A stretch of 64,000 nucleotides of DNA from Caenorhabditis elegans (lineage: Eukaryota; Nematoda; Chromadorea; Rhabditida; Rhabditidae): positions 3,968,001 through 4,032,000 of the forward strand of contig NC_003279.8 of NCBI RefSeq assembly GCF_000002985.6, given 5' to 3'. The notes beneath the pieces are model-generated. The model searched no databases and was not told where the DNA came from. It worked only from the letters and a program-made list of their open reading frames with translations. Numbering within the stretch: position 1 is the stretch's first letter; each line of letters begins with the position of its first letter. The position numbers and the translations under genes are program-made. This document shows, in pieces, positions 1 to 10,974 of the stretch.

Positions 1-1279
1 CCTTGATTTTTACTGTTTCGCGACATCGTGCATCCACTCTGCCATTACTGCTAGGACAGTCATTCAAATGGAACTTAATTTCACAGAAAATATGAGATAA
101 CAAAAAACAATTAAAATCTACACAATCATTTATTCATTTCACACTTCATCTACAAGGAATCCATTACAAGGCTGCGCGGGCCGCCTTAGCTGCTTGAGTA
201 CGATCGTTGGCTTCTGCGTAGGTGTTATAATCGTCCAGCCACTTTGCATACTTTTCCTCGTAATTCTTTGTCAGCAACAATCCTTCGTACGTCTCTTTGT
301 GCAATTCCAAGAAGTATTCGAGGAGAACACGGTGAATGTACATGTATTGCTGAAATTGAAATTGACTTCTATTTTATAATAATAACTGGAAATTTGCATA
401 CCGCCTCCGTCTGAATGGCATAGTGACGCTGATTGCGGATTTCCTCGACTAACTTTTTCATGTCTTTGCAATTAATCTGAAAAATATAGCAAATTGAAAC
501 GAAAGACATGAAAAATTTCAAACTCACTCCCTGAATCATCTTATCCATAATCAAAGAAATTCCCACAATAGTTCCAGAACGACCAACTCCAGCAGAGCAG
601 TGAACGACGACCGGATTCGTATCGTAATTAACAGCTTCGATAAGATTCTGAAAATGTTATTTTGCTTATCAGATAGCTAATTTCTGGGTCGGGTGAAGCA
701 CACGAATTTGGGAAATAGTTCAAAATGACTTCAAACTTGCCCAATTCCGGATATCGATGTGTAGAAATTCACCAAAAAATCACAACTCTTATTTCAGCCT
801 GAAACCGCGCTTCATGTACACATGACTATTTTCAAACTCGCGTTTCTACATTTTCGTCTTTTCTTGTCTGTTTTAATTGACAATTTGATTTCCTCGTGCC
901 AATTGAACACAAATTGTACAAAAAGGAAATTTGCGGTTTCAAGCTCAAATATGAAATCATGGAAATTATTTTGAATTTCTTCACATAGATATTCGGGGCC
1001 AATTCGGAGTAACTTCAAAATGATTGCCAGATTCCGGTGCTCCAAAAAAACTAACAATTGCACCCATATTAATCGGTGGAGCACCATGATCCGGCCAGTT
1101 AGTCCACTGATAGTGAGTGATGGATCTTGTTTTACCGGCCCATACAAGTTCCAAATTAGTCACATTGATAAAATCATCATCTGGTGAGAGTGTCCCGACG
1201 CCCAAATTGTTGATAGTGATGGTGTGGCCCTTGCTGACATATGTATTGGTCTGACCTTCGACAGCTGGCCAATATTGTT
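1..1279. repeat. Left arm of a perfect inverted duplication
   Basis: Bases 1-1279 are the reverse complement of 2162-3440: positions sum to 3441 and no mismatch was seen in exons, introns or 3' flank in the stretches compared. Matching stops sharply at 1279/2162 inside the long PTP exon. At the outer side the match runs to window base 1, so this arm may continue to the left. Confidence 0.93.
129..134 (-). terminator. Poly(A) signal of the left PTP gene
   Basis: AATAAA on the minus strand 30 nt past the stop codon. Its mirror copy is at 3307-3312 downstream of the truncated copy. Confidence 0.6.
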
Positions 1280-1941
1280 CGCACTTCACTCTGGCCAACT
1301 CAATGACTTTGCACAACATGATAATCGATTCGACGTTATCCTGAATCACCATGGCCCAGAAATCATAGATGGTAGAATCCTTGGGACCTTGTGTACAAAT
1401 GAACTTTTTCGGTTTGATGCTAATGCCTACATAGTTGGCATGAATGTAGTCACTGCTTGCACCATCGGTAGTAAGAATGACTCTTGTTTTTTCAATGCAT
1501 TTAATGTCGGTGTACCTGAACATAAAGTTTACGAAAAATATAGAAAAGTATAAAAATCACCTGTTCTTTTCCGGATTTGACTTAAATGCATCTACGGGAA
1601 CATTTGGATTCTTGTTGGCAACTTCACTGAACTCGTCGCGAAGTTTAGACACGCCCTTGTTCAAGGTATGGTGAACCCATGGTCTAACCTGAAAATATGA
1701 AGTTTGGAAAAAACGGAGATTTTCTGAAAGAAGTAGTAACTAATCAAACTTTAATATGAAAAAAATTAAAATTCTGGCAACTCACAATGCTAACATGCAT
1801 CCGTCTGGATTGCGCAGTGTTCGGCCAAACAATCGATTCTGGATAGTCACGCTCCGACGAAGTATCAGAATTTTCTCTACTCAAAATTGGAGAAACTCGA
1901 TCGCTTTCGTTTGCCACGACGCACTTTCTCGAAAAACACAT
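164..1941 (-). CDS. Protein tyrosine phosphatase, complete, 374 aa
   Basis: Classical cytosolic PTP that would hydrolyse phosphotyrosine on proteins. Coding exons on the minus strand: 1786-1941, 1561-1688, 1056-1515, 528-647, 402-476, 164-349 (1125 nt, in phase). Visible signatures are KNRY at the second splice junction, DYIHANY, the WPD loop (D near residue 237), the P-loop HCSAGVGRSG (Cys near 265) and the QTEAQY Q-loop, so all catalytic residues are present. The start is chosen because it opens MCFSRK, matching the MCFAKK start of the paralog at 4162. The 460-, 120- and 75-nt exons have the same lengths as in that paralog. There is no signal peptide or membrane segment. Large nematode-specific expansions of such short PTPs exist, many sperm-enriched; that expression pattern is inference here. 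Everything 3' of base 1279 lies in an inverted-repeat arm. Confidence 0.88.
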
Positions 1942-2161
1942 TTCTACAGGATTCAGAACGTAGAAAATGCACAAAAAATGTGTAGAAGTCTTCAAGTAGT
2001 AAACTCGAGAAATAAATTAATTTCAATCAGTCTGTGGAAATATGCTTTTTTTGGTTTATTTTTTTGTTGTTTTGTATTCTTATTAGGGGCAAGGGTGTCA
2101 CGATAGTTATTTTTAAACATATATAAATTTAAATTTGGATTGTCAATTTTGTTCATTTTTC

Positions 2162-3277
2162 AACAATATTGGCCAGCTGTCGAAGGTCAGACCAATACAT
2201 ATGTCAGCAAGGGCCACACCATCACTATCAACAATTTGGGCGTCGGGACACTCTCACCAGATGATGATTTTATCAATGTGACTAATTTGGAACTTGTATG
2301 GGCCGGTAAAACAAGATCCATCACTCACTATCAGTGGACTAACTGGCCGGATCATGGTGCTCCACCGATTAATATGGGTGCAATTGTTAGTTTTTTTGGA
2401 GCACCGGAATCTGGCAATCATTTTGAAGTTACTCCGAATTGGCCCCGAATATCTATGTGAAGAAATTCAAAATAATTTCCATGATTTCATATTTGAGCTT
2501 GAAACCGCAAATTTCCTTTTTGTACAATTTGTGTTCAATTGGCACGAGGAAATCAAATTGTCAATTAAAACAGACAAGAAAAGACGAAAATGTAGAAACG
2601 CGAGTTTGAAAATAGTCATGTGTACATGAAGCGCGGTTTCAGGCTGAAATAAGAGTTGTGATTTTTTGGTGAATTTCTACACATCGATATCCGGAATTGG
2701 GCAAGTTTGAAGTCATTTTGAACTATTTCCCAAATTCGTGTGCTTCACCCGACCCAGAAATTAGCTATCTGATAAGCAAAATAACATTTTCAGAATCTTA
2801 TCGAAGCTGTTAATTACGATACGAATCCGGTCGTCGTTCACTGCTCTGCTGGAGTTGGTCGTTCTGGAACTATTGTGGGAATTTCTTTGATTATGGATAA
2901 GATGATTCAGGGAGTGAGTTTGAAATTTTTCATGTCTTTCGTTTCAATTTGCTATATTTTTCAGATTAATTGCAAAGACATGAAAAAGTTAGTCGAGGAA
3001 ATCCGCAATCAGCGTCACTATGCCATTCAGACGGAGGCGGTATGCAAATTTCCAGTTATTATTATAAAATAGAAGTCAATTTCAATTTCAGCAATACATG
3101 TACATTCACCGTGTTCTCCTCGAATACTTCTTGGAATTGCACAAAGAGACGTACGAAGGATTGTTGCTGACAAAGAATTACGAGGAAAAGTATGCAAAGT
3201 GGCTGGACGATTATAACACCTACGCAGAAGCCAACGATCGTACTCAAGCAGCTAAGGCGGCCCGCGCAGCCTTGTAA
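2162..3277 (+). pseudogene. 5'-truncated PTP copy
   Basis: Plus-strand duplicate of the 3' part of the PTP at 164-1941. Retained coding pieces: 2162-2385 (partial exon), 2794-2913, 2965-3039 and 3092-3277, with intact splice sites, WPD loop, HCSAGVGRSG P-loop and stop. About the first 135 residues (N-terminus, KNRY, DYIHANY) are missing because the duplication breakpoint is inside the long exon. No ATG or good splice acceptor is visible just upstream in frame. I call it a pseudogene, although absence of mutations implies either very recent origin or gene conversion. A chimeric transcript starting in the spacer cannot be excluded. Confidence 0.78.
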
Positions 3278-3440
3278 TGGATTCCTTGTAGATGAAGTGT
3301 GAAATGAATAAATGATTGTGTAGATTTTAATTGTTTTTTGTTATCTCATATTTTCTGTGAAATTAAGTTCCATTTGAATGACTGTCCTAGCAGTAATGGC
3401 AGAGTGGATGCACGATGTCGCGAAACAGTAAAAATCAAGG
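2162..3440. repeat. Right arm of the inverted duplication
   Basis: Reverse complement of 1-1279, separated from it by 882 bp of single-copy spacer (1280-2161). The match reaches 3440, which pairs with window base 1, so the true outer boundary cannot be seen here. Confidence 0.93.
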
Positions 3441-4161
3441 TTGAGGCAGTTGAGCTTCGCCCTGAAATGGAGGCAATTGCCACTCGGTAAAATTTTTTTT
3501 CACTGACTTGCCGGTTTGCCGATTTGTCGGAAATTTTAAAATCCGGCAGTTTGCCGGCTTGCCGATTTGCCGGAAATTTTCATTTTGGGCAAATTGCCAT
3601 TTTGCCGTTTGCCGAATATCAATTTGCCGGGAATTTTTCGGGGGACTTTTTATAACACGGAAACACTTAAAACTGCGCCTTTTTGAAATTTATTTACCCG
3701 TTTTCTTGAGATATTTTCATAGAACTTGCTTATTTTTCAAAATAGATGTAGGAACATTCTTTGGATGCGTACAATTTTGCCGATTAAAATTGAAAATGTG
3801 AAATTTCCAAAAAAAAGTGCAAAACCACAATTTGCCTAAAATTGCCAGGAAATTCGGAAAATCGACAAACTGCCGGTTTACCGAAAATTTTCGTTTTTGC
3901 CAAATTTATCGATTTGCCGTTTGCCGGAAAAAATAGTTTGCCGCCCTCCCCTGAATTTGAATTAGTATGCATAAACTTTCAAATTAAAAAAAAACATTTT
4001 CCGTGACATGCCCGTGCTAATAAACTTTAATTTCCACGTGTCGATGTGTCAAAGATAACAGATAGAAAGAGTAAAAAGCAAATTAAATTTATTTCGCGAA
4101 GTGGTGTTCTTCAAAATTCCACGGATTCATTTGCTTTGTCTGCATTGAGAAAACTATAGCA
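3441..4161. repeat. Intergenic, degenerate TTTGCCG-rich repeat
   Basis: No gene seen. Stretches at about 3505-3645 and 3830-3945 are built from degenerate units around TTTGCCG and GCCGGAAATTTT, partly in opposite orientations. This resembles dispersed short repeats common in worm intergenic DNA. The last 70 bases are the probable 5' flank of the PTP starting at 4162. Confidence 0.55.
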
Positions 4162-5703
4162 ATGTGTTTTGCTAAAAAGTGAGTTTCTTCTTGAATTCTT
4201 TCTTTCAATTTATATCTTATTAATTTCAGGAACAAAAACTCAACTCTTGAGCAAAAGAAAAAAGATCCGGAGATTACCGAGAGCTCCAAAAATTCGTCAC
4301 AACCATCTCAGGTACCTGCAGCAACACCGACAGCAGCACCGCCGTCGAAGGCTCATCAAAAAGCAATGATAGTCGTAAGTAGAGATGGGCTTAATTGTTT
4401 GTAAGATTGTTTATCGATCTTCAGGTCAAACCATGGGTCCAGCGGACATTGGATATGGGAGTTCAAGCATTGGTCGACGAATTCCGCGTTCTTGCTAAAT
4501 GGACCCCGGAAGGGATGACCACCGAGGCATTTAGTGCCAACACGGACAAGAACAGGTAAATATATGATATAATGCCTCTGTGAGCACGATCAATATATAC
4601 GACGTTGACGCGAGGCCTGCCGGCTTGAGGCCCTCAACTTAGCTGGGAGCCCTACCGCTAGCATTAGGCACACTGTGTACACGAATTGTGTTCTCGATCA
4701 CAATGTAAATCGTGCGTCCAAAAGACCCTGATATATATTTGTTTCAACTTTCAACGTTTCAGGTACCAGGATGTTCCATGTCAAGACAAGGGTCGAATTG
4801 TCGTCAAGTTCCCCGGTCTGGCATCGGACTACATCCATGCCAACTACTTGGGCACGGCCACCAACCCCAAGAAGTTCATCTGTGCACAGGGCCCACTGGA
4901 GAACACCCAACATTCGTTCTGGGCGATGGCGATTCAGGAGAAAGTGGAGTGCGTGATCATGCTGTGCAATTGCATCGAAACGGGCAAAATAAAATGCCAT
5001 CAGTATTGGCCATTGGAGCAGGGCCAGAAATTAGTTTTCGGCGAGGCACCGAACACCATTTCGGTTGCCAACTTGGGTGCTAAGAAAATGGCGCCGGACG
5101 AGCAATGCATCAATGTAACGACTTTGAAAGTTGACTGGGGACAAGGCTCCCGAACTATCCAGCATCTTCAATGGGAGAATTGGCCGGATCGTGGAGTGCC
5201 GCAGACCAACTTGACAGCAATAGTTTGTTCAGATTTATTAGAGTGTTATTTTAATTCTAAAAAATTCCAGAACCTCCTTTCGGCAACCCGTGGCAACCAG
5301 AATCCCATTCTGGTCCACTGCTCAGCTGGAATTGGGCGCACCGGAACCATCGTCGCGATTGCTTACGTTCAAGATAAGATGATGGCAGGGGTAAACACTT
5401 GAAAATTTAAATTTCCAACCTCGAATATTTGTTTTAAGGAAAACTGCATGGCGATGAACGAATTGATCAAGGAACTCCGCTCTCACCGTCCGTGGTCTAT
5501 CCAGAACGAATTCGTAAGACCTCTAATTTTAAACTTTTCATTAACAAAACACATTTCAGCAATACTTGTACCTCCATCGTGTGCTGCTCTCGTATTTCTT
5601 GGAGCGCTACAAGGAAACTTACGCGGAGTTGTTGGTTGGAGATTATGGGGAAAAATACAAGAAATGGGCAGACGACTATGCAGCTGCCACCGCGACCAAG
5701 TGA
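4162..5703 (+). CDS. Protein tyrosine phosphatase paralog, 363 aa
   Basis: Second intact PTP of the same family. Exons: 4162-4178, 4230-4374, 4425-4555, 4763-5222, 5271-5390, 5439-5513, 5560-5703 (1092 nt, in phase). The N-terminus is a low-complexity S/T/P/A/K segment (about residues 6-52), then the PTP domain with KNRY, DYIHANY, WPD (D near 240), HCSAGIGRTG (Cys near 268) and a QNEFQY version of the Q-loop, in which the usual QT is QN. It should be catalytically competent. Compared with the 164-1941 gene it has an extra intron after codon 5, while the 460/120/75-nt exons are identical in length, pointing to a tandem duplication older than the inverted repeat. The cellular substrate is unknown. 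Confidence 0.88.
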
Positions 5704-6126
5704 TGTAGAATGATGAGACTTTTGGAAATAGTACTTTTTCGTAACTATGTAGAATGAATTATTGGTATTTGGATTTGTTTTTTATTGCATATAGTTTTAA
5801 AATGCTTATAGCGAGAACTCAAGTTTTCAATTTTCTGCTAATTCGCGATGTGCGCAATGTGCTCATCACGATGCAGGTCCAGAATGATGTGTCCTTTTGC
5901 GAGTTGTGTTGTGCTTATTGTGCCAGATTTAGTTGCTGAAATGTGCATAGTTCGTCTACAATTCCAACGCGGCCAGGTACCTGATGAACACATCATAAAT
6001 TAATGCACCTCCAGGAAAAATTAAAGCCGTCACCTACTTGTTTTTTCAGTTTAAATTGTTTTCCAAAATTATATTTATTGTTCAAAAAACGGATGGAATG
6101 TGTTGCAATACAAAAGAGTGGAAAAT
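5704..6126. other. Intergenic between PTP and MARVEL genes
   Basis: Convergent 3' ends meet here. Apart from the poly(A) signal on the minus strand at 6074-6079, nothing supportable is seen. Confidence 0.5.
6074..6079 (-). terminator. Poly(A) signal of the MARVEL-type gene
   Basis: AATAAA on the minus strand, 48 nt after the stop codon. Confidence 0.6.
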
Positions 6127-9100
6127 TCAAACAAAATTGTTGCGCCTCTGTTGTTGTTGAATGACGACTGGATTGGATCCGCCTGTCGCACGTTCATTGT
6201 TTTTCCATGAGAGGAACTTAAGATAACAATCGAATCCGTAGGCACACATGGCTCCGAACGCGAAAAACTGAAAAAAAAAGTTTAGCTGATATTCAGAGAT
6301 GAGTTTGGGAGTTTGGGTTTAAATGTTTTTGTAGCTTCCAGAAAAAACCTGTTTGAAGCTGGAAAGATAAAATATATAACTTTTGTATTTATCAAACCTG
6401 TGGTTTTCGAAAAATCGGTAACCTTATCGGTAACTTCTCAATTCAAATTTTTGGTGCTTCTATATAAACTCCACTGATTTGATATTAAAAAAGTTAAAGC
6501 AAATGTAGGTATATTCTTATCTTCATATTTTACAACTACCCACGGAACATTTTCGAATATTTAGAGTACCAATAAAATGAAACTCACCGCAGCAATAGCC
6601 CAAGCAAATGTACCGCGGAATTGAGAAGAAGCGACGGCAAGAACACAGGCGGCGATAAAGAAGAAAACAGTCCATGCGAAGCAGTACACCATTTCCTGGA
6701 AAATTATGATTTCTGTTCTTGTTGAAAGCTGAGAAAAAAAGATTTTCTTTAAAATCTATCTATTGCCTCAAATGATGTGGAAGCAACTTTTAAGTATCAT
6801 GAAAAATAAATCCCTATCTTGGTTCATTATGTAAACTCACACAAACAATCCAGTTGATGGAAGGAAGAGTATCCACAACTCGGAAAAGGTAAAGAGTAAG
6901 AAGAGAGGTGGTCACAAAGATTCCAACTGATGACACAAATGTAGCCCAGCCGACGCCTGAATTAGAACTTACATATCGTTCTGTAAAATATATATTACCT
7001 GTATAATAAGCAGGTCCCATCATGACAAAAATGAAGGTGAGAAGACATAAAACAATGCAGACGATCTTCATGATTCCACCCAATGTTCTGATGTATTCAC
7101 AGTCGAGGCGAGGGAACTCGATCTAGAAAATTGTCGGTTTTTTTCGAACTTCAGCCTTTTTTGCAATTTTTTCTATAAATGTTTCAGTTAAACAAAGGTT
7201 CGAAGCTCAAATCTTGGTTATTTTAAAAGTTGCCAAAAGTTTTCATTTTCAAAAATATCAGCCATGTTACAAGTAGGTTGAGTTGGGTGAAAAAGATCTT
7301 GCGAATTAGAGGGTGATACGTACATGTAAGGGTTTGGCTAAAGACAAATTGTTCCATGTTTTTGAAAAATGAATTATAATACAAATCCCCAAAAAAACCG
7401 AAAATTAGGCGGAAGGAAGGAATTTGAATTTGCGGCGCAAAAATTCCCGCCAATTATTTTGCTAGATTTTTTTAATGTATTGAAACGTATTTTTCTTAAT
7501 ACATTTTGCAACTTGTTATCTCGCTTAATAGGCAGCATTTTTTTTTGAAATTTTGCATGCCAAATATTGATGTTCTGCAATTCAACCAAATTTAAAGCCT
7601 AGAGTTTAAACTTACCCTAACAGCAGGCCCATCATTCCCAATATATTCCGTCGTTTCTACAACTGTTGTAGTTGTCTGATACCTCGGTGAATCATACATT
7701 TTCTCCTTTTTCTGCTCCTTTTTTGACTTTGATTCTTCGTTCTGAAATTTGTGCATATAGAAAAATGTATAGAAAAACATATAACTTTTTAAGTTTAAGT
7801 GAATTATTCTCGCAATCAACTGTTCAAAAAAGTGAAACCTTTAACATGTGTAAAGTTGGAATGTAAACATGATTAGAATTTTTAATTGAATTCAAATTAA
7901 CATGTTGATGAAACAAAACTTCAATTATTAAATTTTCAGCATACGAACAAAGTTCTGTGTCTCACTTCAAAATTCTTGAAACTCTAGAAGATCTAAAAAA
8001 AAAAGAAAAAAAAATACACCCAACAGTATATTTCCGCGAACAAAAAAAAACATTATGAGTCACTTACTTTAACAATATTCCTTACTACAGGAAATTATGA
8101 ACAACAAAAACTAAACAAAAACAAAAACAATGCAAAAAAACGCGTGAAAAGAAGAAGAAATGAAGCAGCCGCCCCCACTATCTGTGAGCTTGGGGCTCTT
8201 CTGCTCCAAATTTTACACCGGGAGGCGTTAAGAGAGGTGATCAGTTTGGGAGAGATGAAAGAAAAAAAGAAACGATCGAAGGACACATGTTGAAATTCTT
8301 GCGGAAGGACCTGGAGGAGGGGATAGGGAGAGAGCATAGTTAAAGGAAAAAAGATGGAAATAGAAAATGGCTCAAGGGATAGGACTAGTCACAGTTGATT
8401 CGCGATGTGTGCATGATGCCTCAGTGAGCACAATTACCCCACCGCGAATGATGCGCGTCACGAAACCGACCAATCGCGATCAAGGGTGTATTTTTTCGAT
8501 TTTATAAAAAATCAAAAAACCGACACCCTTGTTCGGACCGCTCATCGCATATTAACTAGTGCAGTTATCCTTCAATTTGAATGTTGTTTTATTTTTACCT
8601 GAAGAATGTGCGTTGGATCCAGCGCAACGATTGCAGATTTCTGAATTGGCGGAGGCAATGGAGGAGGACTTGGAGCCTCTATCGGAGGTTCTTCCTGCTC
8701 CAAAGCTTCTGGATGGAGGATGACTCTATGATTCGTTGAAATTCCATCAGAAACTGGATCCAGTGTCACTATTGACACGTTGTCACCTGAAAACAGTATT
8801 ATTTGACACTGGGGGAAGAGAAGTGGCTTCAGTTTTGATGCTGAGCTGTCCTTACAGATATTTGGTCATATAAATTTACTAAAAGTTGCTGATTCTCTGA
8901 GAAAAATTTAAAATTCGGCATTTAAATTTATTTTAAAAATGCCAAAATGCTCGTTTACCACTAGTTTAAAGTTTTATAAGGTAGGCGTGACTGTCTTAAA
9001 CCTACCTGCTTACGTTTAGCTTACATTCTCAAAATGAAAGAAAATTAAACGAGCAAGCATCCGCAAAACTTTAAAAAATCTACCATAAAATTTTTGCGCA

Positions 9101-9218
9101 TCGAGACCTTGAAAAAATATAGAAATATCGTGAAACTATGACATTTTTATCTACATAGTAAATTGAAACTTTATAACAATAATGCATGATAATTAAAAAT
9201 TGACCTACCGTTCGTCAT
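6127..9218 (-). CDS. MARVEL-domain-like tetraspan membrane protein, 270 aa
   Basis: Exons on the minus strand: 9209-9218, 8599-8786, 7616-7741, 6999-7122, 6841-6956, 6588-6695, 6127-6267 (813 nt, in phase). The first ~108 residues are cytosolic, with a Pro-rich stretch (APSPPPLPPP), a Lys/Glu cluster and a Thr/Val run. The rest has four hydrophobic helices at about 125-148, 153-174, 182-210 and 215-240, joined by short loops, then a Q/N-rich tail. This topology and the short polar connectors fit the MARVEL/CMTM/physin group involved in membrane apposition and vesicle traffic; the assignment rests on topology, not a catalytic motif. The 10-nt first exon (ATG ACG AAC G) is short but phase-perfect. 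A second start at 7699 (MYDSPRYQ) could give a shorter isoform without the Pro-rich part. Confidence 0.8.
8482..8532. repeat. Intronic imperfect hairpin
   Basis: CAAGGGTGT near 8482 is mirrored by ACACCCTTG near 8532 with an AT-rich, partly complementary interior. It lies in the non-coding stretch just 3' of the Pro-rich exon of the MARVEL-type gene and may be a small palindromic repeat. Confidence 0.45.
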
Positions 9219-10458
9219 GCTTGACAAAGACTCCAACAGAGAGACCACAATGCGTCGAAAGACAAACTTTGTCTCTTCACTTCTTATAAGACTGTTCAAC
9301 TCTTTGTCCGAATATTTCTATTTGCTCGTCGACTTCTTGCTTCAGTTCTCTCTCTCTCTTGTTTTTATTTTTCCTATTTTTTATATTATTGTTTCGTTTG
9401 TCGTGTTTTTCGTTTTTGTTCGCCTGGAAAAAAGGTGAGCGAAAAATTAAAAAAAATATTTGGAGAGTTTTTCGGGGAAGATTAATATACAACGAAGGAG
9501 CTGAAAATTTTATAAAAAATTGTCAAAGGTAATTTTCTCTGGTTTTGAAAAGTTTAAATTTGGCGCGCAAGTGAGGTAAACGCCAACCAATCAACGACGT
9601 ATCCCAGTAAAAGAATTTTGAGATTTTTTCTCGGAGTTTTTTTTGTAGAAATTGAAAACCCCGGCAAATTTTCCACAGATATATTTTTTAGAAATTTTCA
9701 AAACCAAAATATTTTGGAAATTTCTAAATCAAAAAATAGGAAAAAGTATAGAAAACTGAACATGTAACCAGACTAAAGGTGAGAACAACTTTTGAGCAAG
9801 AAGGAAGAGGAAGCAGGGAGTAAATAAATACAACAGAGGCATGATGCTCTTACAAATTCAGGTCACCATGACGTTCTAACAAAAAAACACAGTACCGGAA
9901 TTAATAGAATTTTTTGGTGCACTGAGATTTTTCGCAAAGACTGTCAGGTTTCAAAATTTGATTTCTAGAAAAGATGACTTTCTGACAATTTTGTTTTAGC
10001 ACAGTTTTGGCAAAAAGTACAAGGGTACCACTAATTACACTGTGACAAATAACTCTTCCACTTTCTGCATTGTACAGAACTACATATTGATGTGGCAAAT
10101 TGTTAACTTCACATTCCACATGAGGAAAAATAAAATAGAAGGAAAAATGGCAAATGACCAATTACAAACTGATGAGCATTCTCGCACATTTTTGCGTCGT
10201 CGCAAAAGTTCCGCCTACCATGTAAACATGTGTTCCCTACCCCTATTCTCTTCGAAATACGATAGGTGCCGCAAATTGAGCACAATAGGATTTGAGCACA
10301 TTAAAGACACAAATGTGGGAAGACCCGAAATGGAAGAAAATGGGGAAACACGGAGGGAACTGTTCGAGAAAAAATGGGACAAGAAAAAGGAAGAAGAAGC
10401 AACAATGATTGGTCTTGATCTCGTTGATTCAAGGGGAAAATAGTTCTGATTAGATCAA
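9219..10458. other. Intergenic, upstream of the MARVEL-type gene
   Basis: Presumed 5' flank of the minus-strand gene that starts at 9218; CT-rich and T-rich on the plus strand near 9270-9430. The longest open frame (10042-10443, plus strand) lacks splice support and coding-like codon use, so no gene is called. Confidence 0.5.
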
Positions 10459-10527
10459 TTATATTAGGGCTGCACCCCATTGCTCAAGCTTCTCATTTCT
10501 TGGATCTCTTTTGATAAAAATTGTGAA
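10459..10527 (-). other. Orphan candidate terminal exon, 22 codons
   Basis: A T-rich acceptor ending in CAG at 10528 precedes an open frame FTIFIKRDPRNEKLEQWGAA.. ending in TAA. It is also enterable in phase 0, so it could be an alternative last exon to 10771-10842. Two AATAAA-like signals lie between the two exons on the minus strand. No parent gene could be proven. Confidence 0.35.
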
Positions 10528-10770
10528 CTGAAAAAAAAAAGGTTTTTTTCTATTTTTTTACAGTCTTGTAATTAAATATTTATTGGCATCCTTAAAATCA
10601 ACGGGATCTAACAGAGAAAGATCTTAGTAAAGTTGCATCAGGCCCAGATGACGTCATCACTGACTTCAAATTATATATACACTTTGGTAAACAATGCACT
10701 TTTATTCATCCCATTACTCATGGAGAAAACCGGTTTGGAACACATCAAAAAACAAATTGAAAATGAACAT

Positions 10771-10842
10771 TTATGTAGAGAACAAGTCAGCAGTAGGAAA
10801 CTTTTCGAGAGGATACCGGATACCATCAGTTTCACGTCGAAT
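10771..10842 (-). pseudogene. Candidate last exon cut off by an upstream stop
   Basis: Follows a textbook TTTTTTCAG acceptor and encodes 23 residues (IRRETDGIRYPLEKFPTADL..) plus TAA with good worm codon use. It is in phase 0, matching the donor at 10968, but the TGA at 10975-10977 stands in between. It is either an exon of the F-box/coiled-coil gene in a less damaged allele or part of an isoform I could not resolve. Confidence 0.4.
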
Positions 10843-10974
10843 CTGAAAAAATTGATAGTTTTCTCTCGAAACTTTTGGAGCAAAATTCAAAGGTAAAAAA
10901 TGCCTGCCCACTGCCTATTTTAAATATTTTTGCGTGAGTTTTTTGGTGTTGGAATAGTGCGGATTTACAAAACT

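Noticed and set aside
1756..2106. 116-codon plus-strand frame in the PTP spacer
   Set aside because: It is the antisense shadow of the first exon of the left PTP; no acceptor links it to the right-arm exons.
10042..10443. 133-codon plus-strand open frame
   Set aside because: No splice context or recognisable domain, and the codon use resembles intergenic DNA; lies in the presumed promoter region of the minus-strand MARVEL-type gene.
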